Below, in pieces: positions 21,185 through 28,476 of a DNA stretch of 57,456 nucleotides (the first letter of the stretch is position 1; the number at the start of each line of letters is the position of its first letter). The notes under the pieces were generated by a model. It was not told the DNA's origin. It did no database searches and worked only from the letters and a program-made list of their open reading frames with translations. Where the stretch lies: positions 1 to 57,456 of the IMG/VR virus record IMGVR_UViG_3300013004_000054. One strand, given 5' to 3'. Origin of the DNA: a virus. The translations under genes were made by a program, and so were the position numbers.

Positions 21185-21214
21185 GTGAAAGTGTCTCTAA
21201 TCACCTCTGAGAGC
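21185..21214 (+). repeat. Dispersed 30-bp repeat, copy 1
   Basis: This copy matches 26 of 30 bases with the sequence at 47188-47217, in the same orientation. It lies in the 147-bp gap between the dimer-glycosylase-like gene and the 111-aa gene. A shorter fragment (GTCTCTAA) recurs at about 21115. The function is unknown. Confidence 0.65.
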
Positions 21215-21239
21215 CTCGCTTTTTACCTAAAATGACGAA

Positions 21240-21767
21240 CTATGCGTCGTTATACGTTCCAAGGTACAGATTGCTATTTACGTCTGGCCAAAGGTACTGA
21301 TAGTAAGGAGGACGTGTTCCAGTATCTTCTGGCCAACCAAACTGAGAGTACCAGCCGTAATCTTTACGTAGCAGTGCAATACGGTGAGTAGATGCAACCT
21401 GCTCAAACTTGTCAGTGTCCGACATCCAGCCAGGCATAGTTAGCTTGTCTTGGACACGACCCATACTTACTGCTAGGTCATAGGTACCGTAGATCTTTGG
21501 GAGCATGGTAGACTTGAAACCACGTTTGCGCCATTCAAAGTAGGTCGCCGCAAGATACGAGACTAAAAGCTTTTCGTGACCGCGCCACATGTGCGCAACA
21601 GGATGATTAACCCAGCCTTTAGGGTCACGATGATTACCTTGCGGGTCTAGTTCTGTAAGCGCAAGCAGAACCTGCCAGCCTTCAAGAGTTTGCTTGTGTA
21701 GACGCTTGTTGTCGATCTCGTGAGCAATACGCTCGAACGAGTCAGTCTGAGGTATAAACGTTTGCAT
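21240..21767 (-). CDS. Pyrimidine dimer DNA glycosylase-like protein (MSMEG_6728/DenV type), 175 aa
   Basis: The N-terminus MQTFIPQTDSFERIAHEIDN, then KRLHKQTLEGWQVL, W-V-N-H-P-V-A-H-M-W-R-G and EWRKRGF, follow the pattern of the actinobacterial MSMEG_6728 family annotated as pyrimidine dimer DNA glycosylase. The length (175 residues) fits. Such enzymes excise UV-damaged bases, like T4 endonuclease V. That activity would suit a phage of sunlit water, but the family's activity is largely inferred from fold. A TATAAT with a TTGACG 19 bp further upstream precedes the gene, so it may have its own promoter. Confidence 0.7.
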   Translation of the reverse strand: MQTFIPQTDSFERIAHEIDNKRLHKQTLEGWQVLLALTELDPQGNHRDPKGWVNHPVAHMWRGHEKLLVSYLAATYFEWRKRGFKSTMLPKIYGTYDLAVSMGRVQDKLTMPGWMSDTDKFEQVASTHRIALLRKDYGWYSQFGWPEDTGTRPPYYQYLWPDVNSNLYLGTYNDA

Positions 21768-21797
21768 GTATTGTGTCCTTCGTCATTTGGTATAACA

Positions 21798-21828
21798 ATT
21801 ATATCAGGTTACTAGCCCTCTTCGTCAA
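21798..21828 (-). promoter_or_regulatory. Candidate promoter for the dimer-glycosylase-like gene
   Basis: On the minus strand TATAAT (21803-21798) is preceded by TTGACG (21828-21823) with a 19-bp spacer. The -35 lies inside the 3' end of the upstream gene. A near inverted repeat, GGTATAA-CAA-TTATATC on the plus strand (21789-21805), overlaps the -10. It resembles the one at 23372. Confidence 0.45.
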
Positions 21829-22087
21829 ATTCCTCATCGTCTTCAAGAGGTCCAGAATCAAATGAGATCTCGTCTTCATTCTTCTCAGTGAATATACCGG
21901 CAACGGTGAGTTCGCCGCAAGTGCAACACGCGTGAACAGATCCGGGAGAAAGACGCAATGGAACTGCAATGGCAATAAGTTTGGAGACAAGACTGCCGTC
22001 ATCTCCAACTGACTCTGGTTCCCACTTGCTATTCTCCGCTATGTAGCAGACTTCGCACTGTGGGTAGGCGCTTTTTTTACGGCGCAT
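21812..22087 (-). CDS. Small cysteine-rich protein, 91 aa, unknown
   Basis: The product begins MRRKKSAYPQCEVCYIAENS. It has CxxC near the N-terminus and CCTCGE in the middle, a plausible four-cysteine zinc site. The C-terminal 25 residues are strongly acidic (PLEDDEEFDEEG). A small zinc-binding host-takeover or DNA-associated protein is possible. No family is recognised. Its start overlaps the stop of the methyltransferase gene by one base. Confidence 0.55.
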   Translation of the reverse strand: MRRKKSAYPQCEVCYIAENSKWEPESVGDDGSLVSKLIAIAVPLRLSPGSVHACCTCGELTVAGIFTEKNEDEISFDSGPLEDDEEFDEEG

Positions 22088-23343
22088 CAGGCTCCTTCTA
22101 CAGCATCAGAGTACCACTTTTTCTTAGCCGAGAAACGCGAGAACGATTTGTCAGCGTCAATAAGGTATTCGCGTTCGCCAATCAGTTCACCTTGCGGTCC
22201 GTTAGGCTGGCCTTCTAAGGCGGCTACAATGCCCTCTCCTAGCCATCTAGCAGCATTCACTGGTACTGCTTTGCCCCAGACTGCTTGTAGGCTTGAGTAA
22301 TCCTTTACGCTTTCAATGTCCCAATCGTCTGGCAGACCTTGCATGCGTGCAGACTCACGATGAGTGATAAGACGTGGCTCAGTTGGGTGAACCACATGAT
22401 CTAGTGCAGATCCTGTAAGAACGTTACACCAGTGATCTTCCTTCCAACGATATGGTTGTGAAAAACCAAGTTTGTATTCCTTACGTAGTACACGCGGAGC
22501 AATATCAATCCACTTTTGAGGAAACGCTCCACCGTTCATTTCTACTGCCTTTTTGATAGCTCCGCCAAGATCACCGTTGCCTGGCCAACCATCATTGCCG
22601 ATGATGTCAAACACTTCTTGAATTCTCTGCGCGTGAATGTTGTTCTTTCCAATATGACCATTCACTAGACCATTCTTGGATTTCAAGTGGCTAACCCAAC
22701 GGGACGGTTCTTCCACGTAAGGTTGCGCTTCCCACTTACGCGGAAGTTTTGCAAGATCTCCAATAATGTCCATTATTCTTGGAAGCTCTGTAGGCTGAAC
22801 AACATTGATACCAAAAGGCATACCTGATTCAACTGCAACCCAGAAGTATCGTGGGCGGAATGAGAAACCACCTAATTGAAGATTATTGTGCTTGATGTGG
22901 TATAGGTCGTACTTCTTGTTTGAGACGTCTTCGACCATCTTACGGTACTTGTTCATAACATCGCGACCTTGCGTGTACGCTTGTTGCACACACTCGAAGG
23001 CGATAATCTTAGGCGCTACTCGACCAGCATAGCGCATAAACGCGCGAGTATGCTCGTGCGCCTGTGCGTCTGGGCCTCTGTTCGCTTCACCGGACCAGAC
23101 AGACCAACCAGAGCATGGAGGGCAACCAGCAACTACATCAGCTTTTAACACTGGCCATTCACTGGAGTCTTCTGAGAAAAAGGTACTCCACGAATTGCCA
23201 AGGTAATTTCTGTTTGCTTCAGCAAGAGGATTACCAAAGTTAAGAGTTCCAGTCCGTGCAGTCATTGTCATTCCAGACTGAACAAGGCCAAGACTCATAA
23301 AGCCTGCAAGTCCATTGCAGTCAATAAAGGTAGGTTGAGACAC
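22087..23343 (-). CDS. C5-cytosine DNA methyltransferase, 418 aa
   Basis: The motifs of the Dcm/HhaI family appear in order. Motif I is FIDCNGLAGFMSLGL (residues 6-20). Motif IV is GCPPCSGWS, with catalytic Cys77. Motif VI is degenerate as FECV (ECV in place of the usual ENV). Motif VIII is FRPRYFWVAV. After a target-recognition region come HRESARMQGLPDDW and motif X, GKAVPVNAARW. The enzyme would transfer a methyl group from SAM to C5 of cytosine in DNA, probably to block host restriction. GTG at 23343 is the start, with GGAGG nine bases upstream. No cognate restriction enzyme is nearby, so it is an orphan methylase. The ECV change should be checked for activity. Confidence 0.9.
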   Translation of the reverse strand: MSQPTFIDCNGLAGFMSLGLVQSGMTMTARTGTLNFGNPLAEANRNYLGNSWSTFFSEDSSEWPVLKADVVAGCPPCSGWSVWSGEANRGPDAQAHEHTRAFMRYAGRVAPKIIAFECVQQAYTQGRDVMNKYRKMVEDVSNKKYDLYHIKHNNLQLGGFSFRPRYFWVAVESGMPFGINVVQPTELPRIMDIIGDLAKLPRKWEAQPYVEEPSRWVSHLKSKNGLVNGHIGKNNIHAQRIQEVFDIIGNDGWPGNGDLGGAIKKAVEMNGGAFPQKWIDIAPRVLRKEYKLGFSQPYRWKEDHWCNVLTGSALDHVVHPTEPRLITHRESARMQGLPDDWDIESVKDYSSLQAVWGKAVPVNAARWLGEGIVAALEGQPNGPQGELIGEREYLIDADKSFSRFSAKKKWYSDAVEGA

Positions 23344-23371
23344 GCGGCATATCCTCCATCATTTCGTTATG

Positions 23372-23386
23372 GGTATACTTTATACC
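23372..23386. promoter_or_regulatory. GGTATA-CTT-TATACC inverted repeat upstream of the methyltransferase gene
   Basis: A perfect 6-bp inverted repeat with a 3-bp spacer lies about 30 bp upstream of the GTG start. It contains TATA-rich sequence that could be a -10. A similar, less perfect repeat sits upstream of the gene at 21767. It may be an operator or a palindromic promoter. Confidence 0.35.
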
Positions 23387-23398
23387 GCGTTTGATGTT

Positions 23399-23698
23399 TT
23401 ATTGGGTATTCTTAGAAAGAATTTGGCCTACCTCGTAGCCACAACCTGCGTAGCCAGCGACGTCAATCCATGTGTCAGGTTGGAACCCAGACTTCGACGC
23501 GTAACGCGCAACCTTAAGCCCAACCATCATCATTGCAACATCTTCGGAAGTGATATTGGTACCTAGAATCACTCCCCAGATCTTTGCGATACGTTCAAAG
23601 TTCTCCTCTGGACCTCCGTATTGAATATCGCGGTCGCCAGCGATAATTCGTGCTGCCTCACGGAGAGCTTCTACGCGTGGTGTTACATCTTGTGTCAT
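23399..23698 (-). CDS. DUF6378-like small phage protein, 99 aa
   Basis: The sequence REAARIIAGDRDIQYGGP, then ENFERIAKIW, EDVAMMMVGLKVAR and DTWIDVAGYAG, matches the pattern I know as DUF6378. This is an all-helical phage family often found near nucleotide metabolism genes. The activity is unknown; the helical build is compatible with an all-alpha nucleotide pyrophosphatase relative. Its ATG overlaps the upstream stop (TAATG). Confidence 0.7.
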   Translation of the reverse strand: MTQDVTPRVEALREAARIIAGDRDIQYGGPEENFERIAKIWGVILGTNITSEDVAMMMVGLKVARYASKSGFQPDTWIDVAGYAGCGYEVGQILSKNTQ

Positions 23699-23898
23699 TA
23701 CTTTATCCTCACATGCGCTGTTGCTATATAGATGATTGACTCTGCATCTTCTTGCTGTACTTTAACCTCTACGTCGACAGCAGACATTGCGTCTTCTACG
23801 CTGTCTATTGACAGATAGCCGCAGACAAGCTTATGAACCTGCTCAACTATCTCCCCGTGAGTCTTTCCTTTAACCTTAAATTCCACACTTGATCTCAT
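23698..23898 (-). CDS. Small protein, 66 aa, unknown
   Basis: The product begins MRSSVEFKVKGKTHGEIVEQ and alternates strand-helix-strand, like a small dodecin- or ferredoxin-like alpha/beta fold. It overlaps both neighbours by one base, so it belongs to the same translational unit. No motif assigns a function. Confidence 0.55.
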   Translation of the reverse strand: MRSSVEFKVKGKTHGEIVEQVHKLVCGYLSIDSVEDAMSAVDVEVKVQQEDAESIIYIATAHVRIK

Positions 23899-24317
23899 CA
23901 GCCTACTCTTTTCTCTAACTTGTATGGAGAGTAGTGAGTGCCATCAAGCAAAGGTTCCTTGCCGTCTGTAGACTTAAAGATAATGTCTCCGTAACGAACA
24001 GCAACAACCTTACCTTTACGCCCATTGTGAATGCGACCAGTATCATCACTAAACGCATCACTAGCAACACGGACCTCGTCGCCAACGTTAATAAAGCCAG
24101 GGCGAGCTGGTTCCCATACTTCATGTTTGCTCTCGACAGTAAGAGCATGATTAAGTGCAACCTTAGAAAAGAGGTCAACCGCCTCTTTTGCTGCTGCTTC
24201 ACTTAGTTTTAGATCATTCCATGTTGAAAGAAGCTTAAGCACCGATGTGCCTACGCCTACTTTCACCTTTGCGGCTTGAAATTGTTCTCTAACCCAAGCC
24301 TCATCAACTTGCGGCAT
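23898..24317 (-). CDS. KOW/SH3-like domain protein, 139 aa, unknown
   Basis: I start at the ATG at 24317 because AAGGAGG lies 7 bp upstream; the longer frame from 24377 would run deep into the previous gene. The N-terminal half is helical. The C-terminal half (INVGDEVRVASDAF, then GRKGKVVAVRYGDIIF) resembles a small SH3/KOW-type barrel as seen in nucleic-acid-binding adaptors. It overlaps the dUTPase-like gene by 14 bp. The function is unknown. Confidence 0.55.
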   Translation of the reverse strand: MPQVDEAWVREQFQAAKVKVGVGTSVLKLLSTWNDLKLSEAAAKEAVDLFSKVALNHALTVESKHEVWEPARPGFINVGDEVRVASDAFSDDTGRIHNGRKGKVVAVRYGDIIFKSTDGKEPLLDGTHYSPYKLEKRVG

Positions 24318-24786
24318 TTGTTTCCTCCTTAGGTGAGCATTTTGCACACGTTCCTTCAATAACACCGGCACCGACATCGTCGATGGCTCGCGCGCATGCT
24401 ACGCACTTGACTCCAGCGTCTTTTACCTTGTATCCCTTAAGTTGACGTTGACGGTTTTTCTCCATCTTCTCAAGGTAATACTTGTTTAGTTGTTCGTCTG
24501 TTCCTCCAGCCGCAACAATAATGTTTGCGACAAAGTGCAGAACGTCAACAGCTTCTTTGATTATCTCTTCGCGGTCTGCGTATGGCTTGTCATGCTGCCA
24601 AGGCTTCCACGAGATTGCCTGGCGCATTTCTGCTAGCTCATCATCAATGGCTAGCATGTTCCAGCGCATGTACTCAACAAGACGACGAATGTTCGCGTCC
24701 TTATCCCCACTCATTTCTTCGTAGTTGATAAAGTACGTGTTTTCTTGTAGATCTTTTGTCTTATACAGCCATTTATTAAACAGCAT
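24304..24786 (-). CDS. All-alpha dUTPase/dCTPase-like pyrophosphatase with zinc ribbon, 160 aa
   Basis: The core shows the E-x2-E (Glu50, Glu53) and E-x2-D (Glu78, Asp81) metal-binding pairs of the MazG/dimeric dUTPase superfamily, in DELAEMRQAISWKPW and EEIIKEAVDVLHF. These enzymes hydrolyse dUTP or dCTP to the monophosphate. T4 gp56, which removes dCTP so that hydroxymethyl-dCTP can replace it, belongs to the same superfamily. The last 40 residues carry CVAC and CAKC, a probable zinc ribbon. It lies 1 bp from the glycosyltransferase-like pair. The substrate cannot be told from sequence. Confidence 0.75.
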   Translation of the reverse strand: MLFNKWLYKTKDLQENTYFINYEEMSGDKDANIRRLVEYMRWNMLAIDDELAEMRQAISWKPWQHDKPYADREEIIKEAVDVLHFVANIIVAAGGTDEQLNKYYLEKMEKNRQRQLKGYKVKDAGVKCVACARAIDDVGAGVIEGTCAKCSPKEETNAAS

Positions 24787-24787
24787 G

Positions 24788-25813
24788 CTATATTGCTCCT
24801 CTCCCTACTGCGATGCGAAGACCTAGTTGATCTTCTAGTAACGTTTTTGCTGCACTTTTAGACGGAATACTTGTTAAGTACTCTGCGGTCTGTCTTGTTG
24901 AAAGTGCGTTTCTTTCTTGGTTTGTCATTGTTTCTATTGGTGAGGCAAGCATACTCCACGAATCACCGATGCTGGAACTTTCGCGCCATTCAGTTGCAAT
25001 CGGTGTTTGCGCATTCATTGCTTGTGCATACCGGTATGTCCACCATGTTCCACCCTTGTACTGTGGTAGTAACACTCCTGACGACATTAGAATTTGGTCG
25101 TAGCATTCCTCGTCCTTCCATCCTTTGTTCCAACGGATAGGTACTATAGGAAATGACAGCGTTTTAGCAATTGACTTTGCCCAAGTAGTCGTTGGTCCTT
25201 CAGCAGCCCATCGGTTAAAGCGCACGTCAGTCTTATTTGATCTTGGCTCAATTAGATATGCATCAAGGTTTATTCCGTTAAGCACAAGCCCTTCAGGGAG
25301 TTCACGCTCAATTGAAGTAACATCGTGCCAAGGCAAAGACGGATAGATTGTTTTAGGCCATTTGCCACTCAGTAACTTATTAACAGTCTTGATAAGACGT
25401 TTAGATACGTCTGGGCTGTTGACTAGTTGGTAACCTTTGCGGTATGAGAAGAACGGCTTTGTTAGATTCTCTGGTGTAGACGATATAGCTCGAAGACTCG
25501 CAGTGATCTGCGCCGGGTGCGGTGCGTCGATAAACAAGGTAAGTTTATCACTGTTATACATCACGTCGATAATGTGAAGTGCACCATATGCCTTATTAGC
25601 ACTTAGACTGGTTAATGGCGAGACGCCAACAAGCACTGCGTCATAGTAATTGAGATTTTCAACCGTCCACGTGATGTCAGGTTCCATCATCACAACGGTG
25701 TGTCCTGCTTCAGTTAACACCTTTTCAATTGCGCCAGCAAAAGAAAGAGAGCGTTTATTGGCGGACATGGACATCTGTGGTGCAGACATTCCAGTTATAA
25801 GAACACGACTCAT
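24788..25813 (-). CDS. GT-B-like glycosyltransferase, second of a pair, 341 aa
   Basis: It begins MSRVLITGMSAPQMSMSANK and has a Rossmann-like first half with AIEKVLTEAGHTVVMMEPD. The C-terminal half includes GGTWWTYRYAQAMNAQTPIA, which parallels SGWWRSRFLYAARIGSILV in the gene upstream. The two proteins therefore look like diverged relatives. The layout fits a GT-B glycosyltransferase, as used by phages to glucosylate modified DNA bases. No direct donor-site motif is decisive. It overlaps the upstream gene by 4 bp (ATGA). If base modification is not its role, a glycan function is the main alternative. Confidence 0.55.
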   Translation of the reverse strand: MSRVLITGMSAPQMSMSANKRSLSFAGAIEKVLTEAGHTVVMMEPDITWTVENLNYYDAVLVGVSPLTSLSANKAYGALHIIDVMYNSDKLTLFIDAPHPAQITASLRAISSTPENLTKPFFSYRKGYQLVNSPDVSKRLIKTVNKLLSGKWPKTIYPSLPWHDVTSIERELPEGLVLNGINLDAYLIEPRSNKTDVRFNRWAAEGPTTTWAKSIAKTLSFPIVPIRWNKGWKDEECYDQILMSSGVLLPQYKGGTWWTYRYAQAMNAQTPIATEWRESSSIGDSWSMLASPIETMTNQERNALSTRQTAEYLTSIPSKSAAKTLLEDQLGLRIAVGRGAI

Positions 25814-27021
25814 GCATCAGTCCCGTCTGCATTTAGTTTAAGGCCTTTGTCTTCCTTAAGCGCGCGGGTAATAATTTTCTCAACGTGATCCTTAAAACCG
25901 TCATAGGTTCCAATGTACGGTCGTAGCGCATCAGCCTGAGCCTTTGCAGCAGCCTCTAGTTCCGCGTCAGACATCTTTTCGACGTCAGCCACGGTTAGCT
26001 TATAGGCATCACCTAACGGATCGCCCTCACCCTTGTCTGTGACAAGAATAGAGCCAATGCGTGCAGCATACAAGAAGCGTGAGCGCCACCAACCAGAACC
26101 AGCATGTGGGTACGGAGGTGACAAGATTCCCCAACGCTCGTTGTAGAAGTTTAGAACATCAAGTTCTGTGTCAAGGCGTTGTCCACCAAGTTTACGAATA
26201 AGTTTACGACTACCAATAATTTCAACTTGCCAGCCAAGATTCTTTCTTGCAAGCCATTCATCGTGAGGCATCAACGCGCCAAGTACCCATGCGCGTTTCT
26301 TTTCTGCTGCAGGTTTTGGTGTAATTGCGTTTAGCGTGTCAAATGTTACACAACTTGGATCAAGTGCCTCGATAGGGCCAACTTCACTTGGCATGCGTTT
26401 GCGAACACTAGTGCGGTCGCCCCACGCGTACATTGGACAAACTGGAACCATTCCAGCTTCCCAACGACGGTCAATCATGTCTGTTGCTGCTTGCACAAGA
26501 CGTTTTTCATAAGGCTTAATCTGTTCGTCCGTGTCCATCATGTAGTAGCGCTCAATGTAGCATTTCTTTGCAGCGTCTGGGTCTTTTTCTCTAACTCTTT
26601 CAAGTGCAGCCTCAATGTCTGCACGACTAAAGTATGTTGCGCCTTCTTCGCCGCGATGTTCAGTTCCTACAAGCAGATGTTTGTACAACATCGCAGGTTT
26701 GCGAACCATCGCGCGAGCGCCATTAAAAACTGTGTTAAACTGCCAATCGTCAAAGAATCCGACTGAAGGCAGTCCTGATGAAAGAGCGTATAGTGCACCC
26801 ATCGCGCCTTGGCGTCCGTTAAGTGAGTTTAACGGTGCAAGATTTATCCACGCGGCATCGTATGATGATAGATCTTCTCCAGGCGTGACCTTTCGCCAAT
26901 CTACATCGTGCCCTAGATCTGTTAACGCTTTTGCAATCAGTGCTGGTACATCAATCTTCTGAATAGTACGTCGCTCTGTGTTAATCTGCAGCGCTGTAAA
27001 TCCTGTCATCAAGATTTTCAT
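25810..27021 (-). CDS. GT-B-like glycosyltransferase, first of a pair, 403 aa
   Basis: The product begins MKILMTGFTALQINTERRTI. A Rossmann-like N-terminal domain contains IAKALTDLGHDVDW and YDAAWINLAPLNSL. The C-terminal domain has NERWGILSPPYPHAGSGWW and YAARIGSILVTD, in the position where GT-B enzymes bind the nucleotide sugar. It is related in outline to the next gene. AGGAG lies 7 bp upstream of the ATG. It sits downstream of a strong hairpin and upstream of a dUTPase/dCTPase-like gene, in a window that also encodes a hydroxymethylase, so glycosylation of hydroxymethyl bases is the favoured role. This is inference. Confidence 0.6.
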   Translation of the reverse strand: MKILMTGFTALQINTERRTIQKIDVPALIAKALTDLGHDVDWRKVTPGEDLSSYDAAWINLAPLNSLNGRQGAMGALYALSSGLPSVGFFDDWQFNTVFNGARAMVRKPAMLYKHLLVGTEHRGEEGATYFSRADIEAALERVREKDPDAAKKCYIERYYMMDTDEQIKPYEKRLVQAATDMIDRRWEAGMVPVCPMYAWGDRTSVRKRMPSEVGPIEALDPSCVTFDTLNAITPKPAAEKKRAWVLGALMPHDEWLARKNLGWQVEIIGSRKLIRKLGGQRLDTELDVLNFYNERWGILSPPYPHAGSGWWRSRFLYAARIGSILVTDKGEGDPLGDAYKLTVADVEKMSDAELEAAAKAQADALRPYIGTYDGFKDHVEKIITRALKEDKGLKLNADGTDA

Positions 27022-27041
27022 GCTTACTCCTATCTAAGTTG

Positions 27042-27084
27042 CTGGTATCATTGCCCATATTTTTGGTACAGGCAATGATACCAG
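27042..27084. other. Perfect 14-bp hairpin between ssDNA-binding and glycosyltransferase-like genes
   Basis: CTGGTATCATTGCC (27042-27055) and its exact complement (27071-27084) flank a 15-base loop in a 75-bp gap. Neither strand has a following T-run. It could be a factor-assisted terminator, an RNase processing site, an RNA-binding site or an origin-like structure. Confidence 0.75.
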
Positions 27085-27096
27085 AACAACTAGTTA

Positions 27097-27663
27097 TTAG
27101 AATGGCGACGCAGGTGCTGCTGGCGCTTGAGCAACAGGAGCTACTGGAGCTTCTGCCATTACAGGCGCTGGAGCTGGTGCTGGTGCCGGAGCTGGCGCTG
27201 GAGCCGGTGCTGGTGCAGGTGCTGGTGCAGCTGCTGCAGCGGTCGTTGCAGTAGCGGTTGCAATGTAGTACATCTTGATTTCGTTTTTCTTGGAACCATT
27301 CCAAGTACGTGAACCAATCTGTGCACGGAACGCGCGTCCCTTAAGTGCAGCCTCAATCTGTGCATTACTTGGGCTTGATGAGAAGTATTCACGTCCCAAA
27401 CCAAGTGCTGCCATTTTGCGGAAGAACATGCCTAATGCAGCAGGGCTGTCAGGTGTGACAACTAAGTTGTCCCAGACCAAACGCTTGTTGTGTGGTCCTC
27501 CCTGTACTTGTGCCTTAACAGCAAACATGGTCTTTCCTGATTGTGCTACCTTTGCAGTAGCTTCTAATACGAGGAGATCGTAATCTCCGTCTGGTAGTGG
27601 ATCGTAGTTTCCTCCGACGTCACCGGCGTCCTTAACAAGATCGCCCCAATTGAGTGAACTCAT
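27097..27663 (-). CDS. DUF669-like ssDNA-binding protein with Pro-Ala tail, 188 aa
   Basis: YDPLPDGDYDLLVLEATAKV, SGKTMFAVKAQVQGG, RLVWDNLVVTPDSP and the following ALGLG follow the DUF669 pattern of phage proteins found beside recombination genes and thought to bind ssDNA (OB-fold). After residue ~140 comes an Ala-Pro repeat and a linker ending in SPF, like the flexible tails of SSB proteins that recruit partners. It is directly downstream of the Sak4-like ATPase, the usual context. The tail is unusually regular, with about ten consecutive Ala-Pro pairs. Confidence 0.75.
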   Translation of the reverse strand: MSSLNWGDLVKDAGDVGGNYDPLPDGDYDLLVLEATAKVAQSGKTMFAVKAQVQGGPHNKRLVWDNLVVTPDSPAALGMFFRKMAALGLGREYFSSSPSNAQIEAALKGRAFRAQIGSRTWNGSKKNEIKMYYIATATATTAAAAAPAPAPAPAPAPAPAPAPAPAPVMAEAPVAPVAQAPAAPASPF

Positions 27664-27702
27664 GTACCTTTACCTTTCCTTGTTGTGCGCTAACCGGATT
27701 GG

Positions 27703-28473
27703 CTAGGACGCTGCTTTTTTTGTTTTAGCTTCTGGCTTTGGGCCAAAAACCAAGTCTAACATTCGTTCAATTCCAAGATTTTCTTGTTCGACTACTTTTC
27801 CTAGTCGCCCTTGAACGCGTTCACCGGCCTCGTATGCATCAGTACGTTCGACGTACATGCGACGTACTTTGTATGGAGGTTGCAGTGGATCTGGGTTTGG
27901 CTGTGTTTCCACAGTAATCGCACCCAAAATGTCGTAAAAATACGGAGCCTGAATTGCAAGCTGACCTTGAAGGTACGGACGCACGCGCCCATCTTGTCCA
28001 GGACGAGCCATAGCAGTTAGCACAACAGCTTCTAGCGGTTGTGTTGGGTGCATTGTTAAGTCACGTAGGTCACGCAATAGCGCTCCCATGTGACGAAGCA
28101 ATTCGCCCCACTGCTGCATCTTCATTTGTTCTGTACCAGCGATGCTATCCATACACTTCACTTGAAGCTCTGAGATAGAATCAATAATCAATGACTTAAA
28201 CTGATGCTTACCAGTTTGTAACCATTGAAACGACTTCATGACTACATCGTAGTCACGAACATTCACAACCACAGTATCCCAGGTTCCATCTGCAACAGGT
28301 GGTTCCTCCCGCAATGGGTCCCAGTACTTAACATTGATGGGAAGGAATCTATGTCCACCCTCAACGTCAAGCATGAGACGGGGATAAGGTGCGGTTACCG
28401 CAAAAGTTGATTTACCAACCTTTGACTCGCCATACACCATGATTGTGAGGGAACGTTGTACTTCGTTTGACAT
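27703..28473 (-). CDS. Sak4-like RecA-fold ATPase (recombination), 256 aa
   Basis: Walker A is YGESKVGKST (residues 14-23) and Walker B is in SLIIDSISEL. The sequence between and after (MLDVEGGHRFLP, VVLTAMARPGQDG) follows the AAA_24/Sak4 group of short phage RecA-like proteins that promote single-strand annealing with an SSB partner. The length is normal for the family. It lies between a PD-(D/E)XK nuclease and a DUF669 ssDNA-binding protein, forming a compact nuclease-annealase-SSB set. AAGGAAG at the end of the upstream gene supplies the ribosome binding site. Confidence 0.8.
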   Translation of the reverse strand: MSNEVQRSLTIMVYGESKVGKSTFAVTAPYPRLMLDVEGGHRFLPINVKYWDPLREEPPVADGTWDTVVVNVRDYDVVMKSFQWLQTGKHQFKSLIIDSISELQVKCMDSIAGTEQMKMQQWGELLRHMGALLRDLRDLTMHPTQPLEAVVLTAMARPGQDGRVRPYLQGQLAIQAPYFYDILGAITVETQPNPDPLQPPYKVRRMYVERTDAYEAGERVQGRLGKVVEQENLGIERMLDLVFGPKPEAKTKKAAS

Positions 28474-28476
28474 ACG

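Noticed and set aside
24318-24377. Upstream start of the 139-aa gene at 24377
   Set aside because: It would extend the overlap with the dUTPase-like gene, whereas AAGGAGG marks the ATG at 24317.
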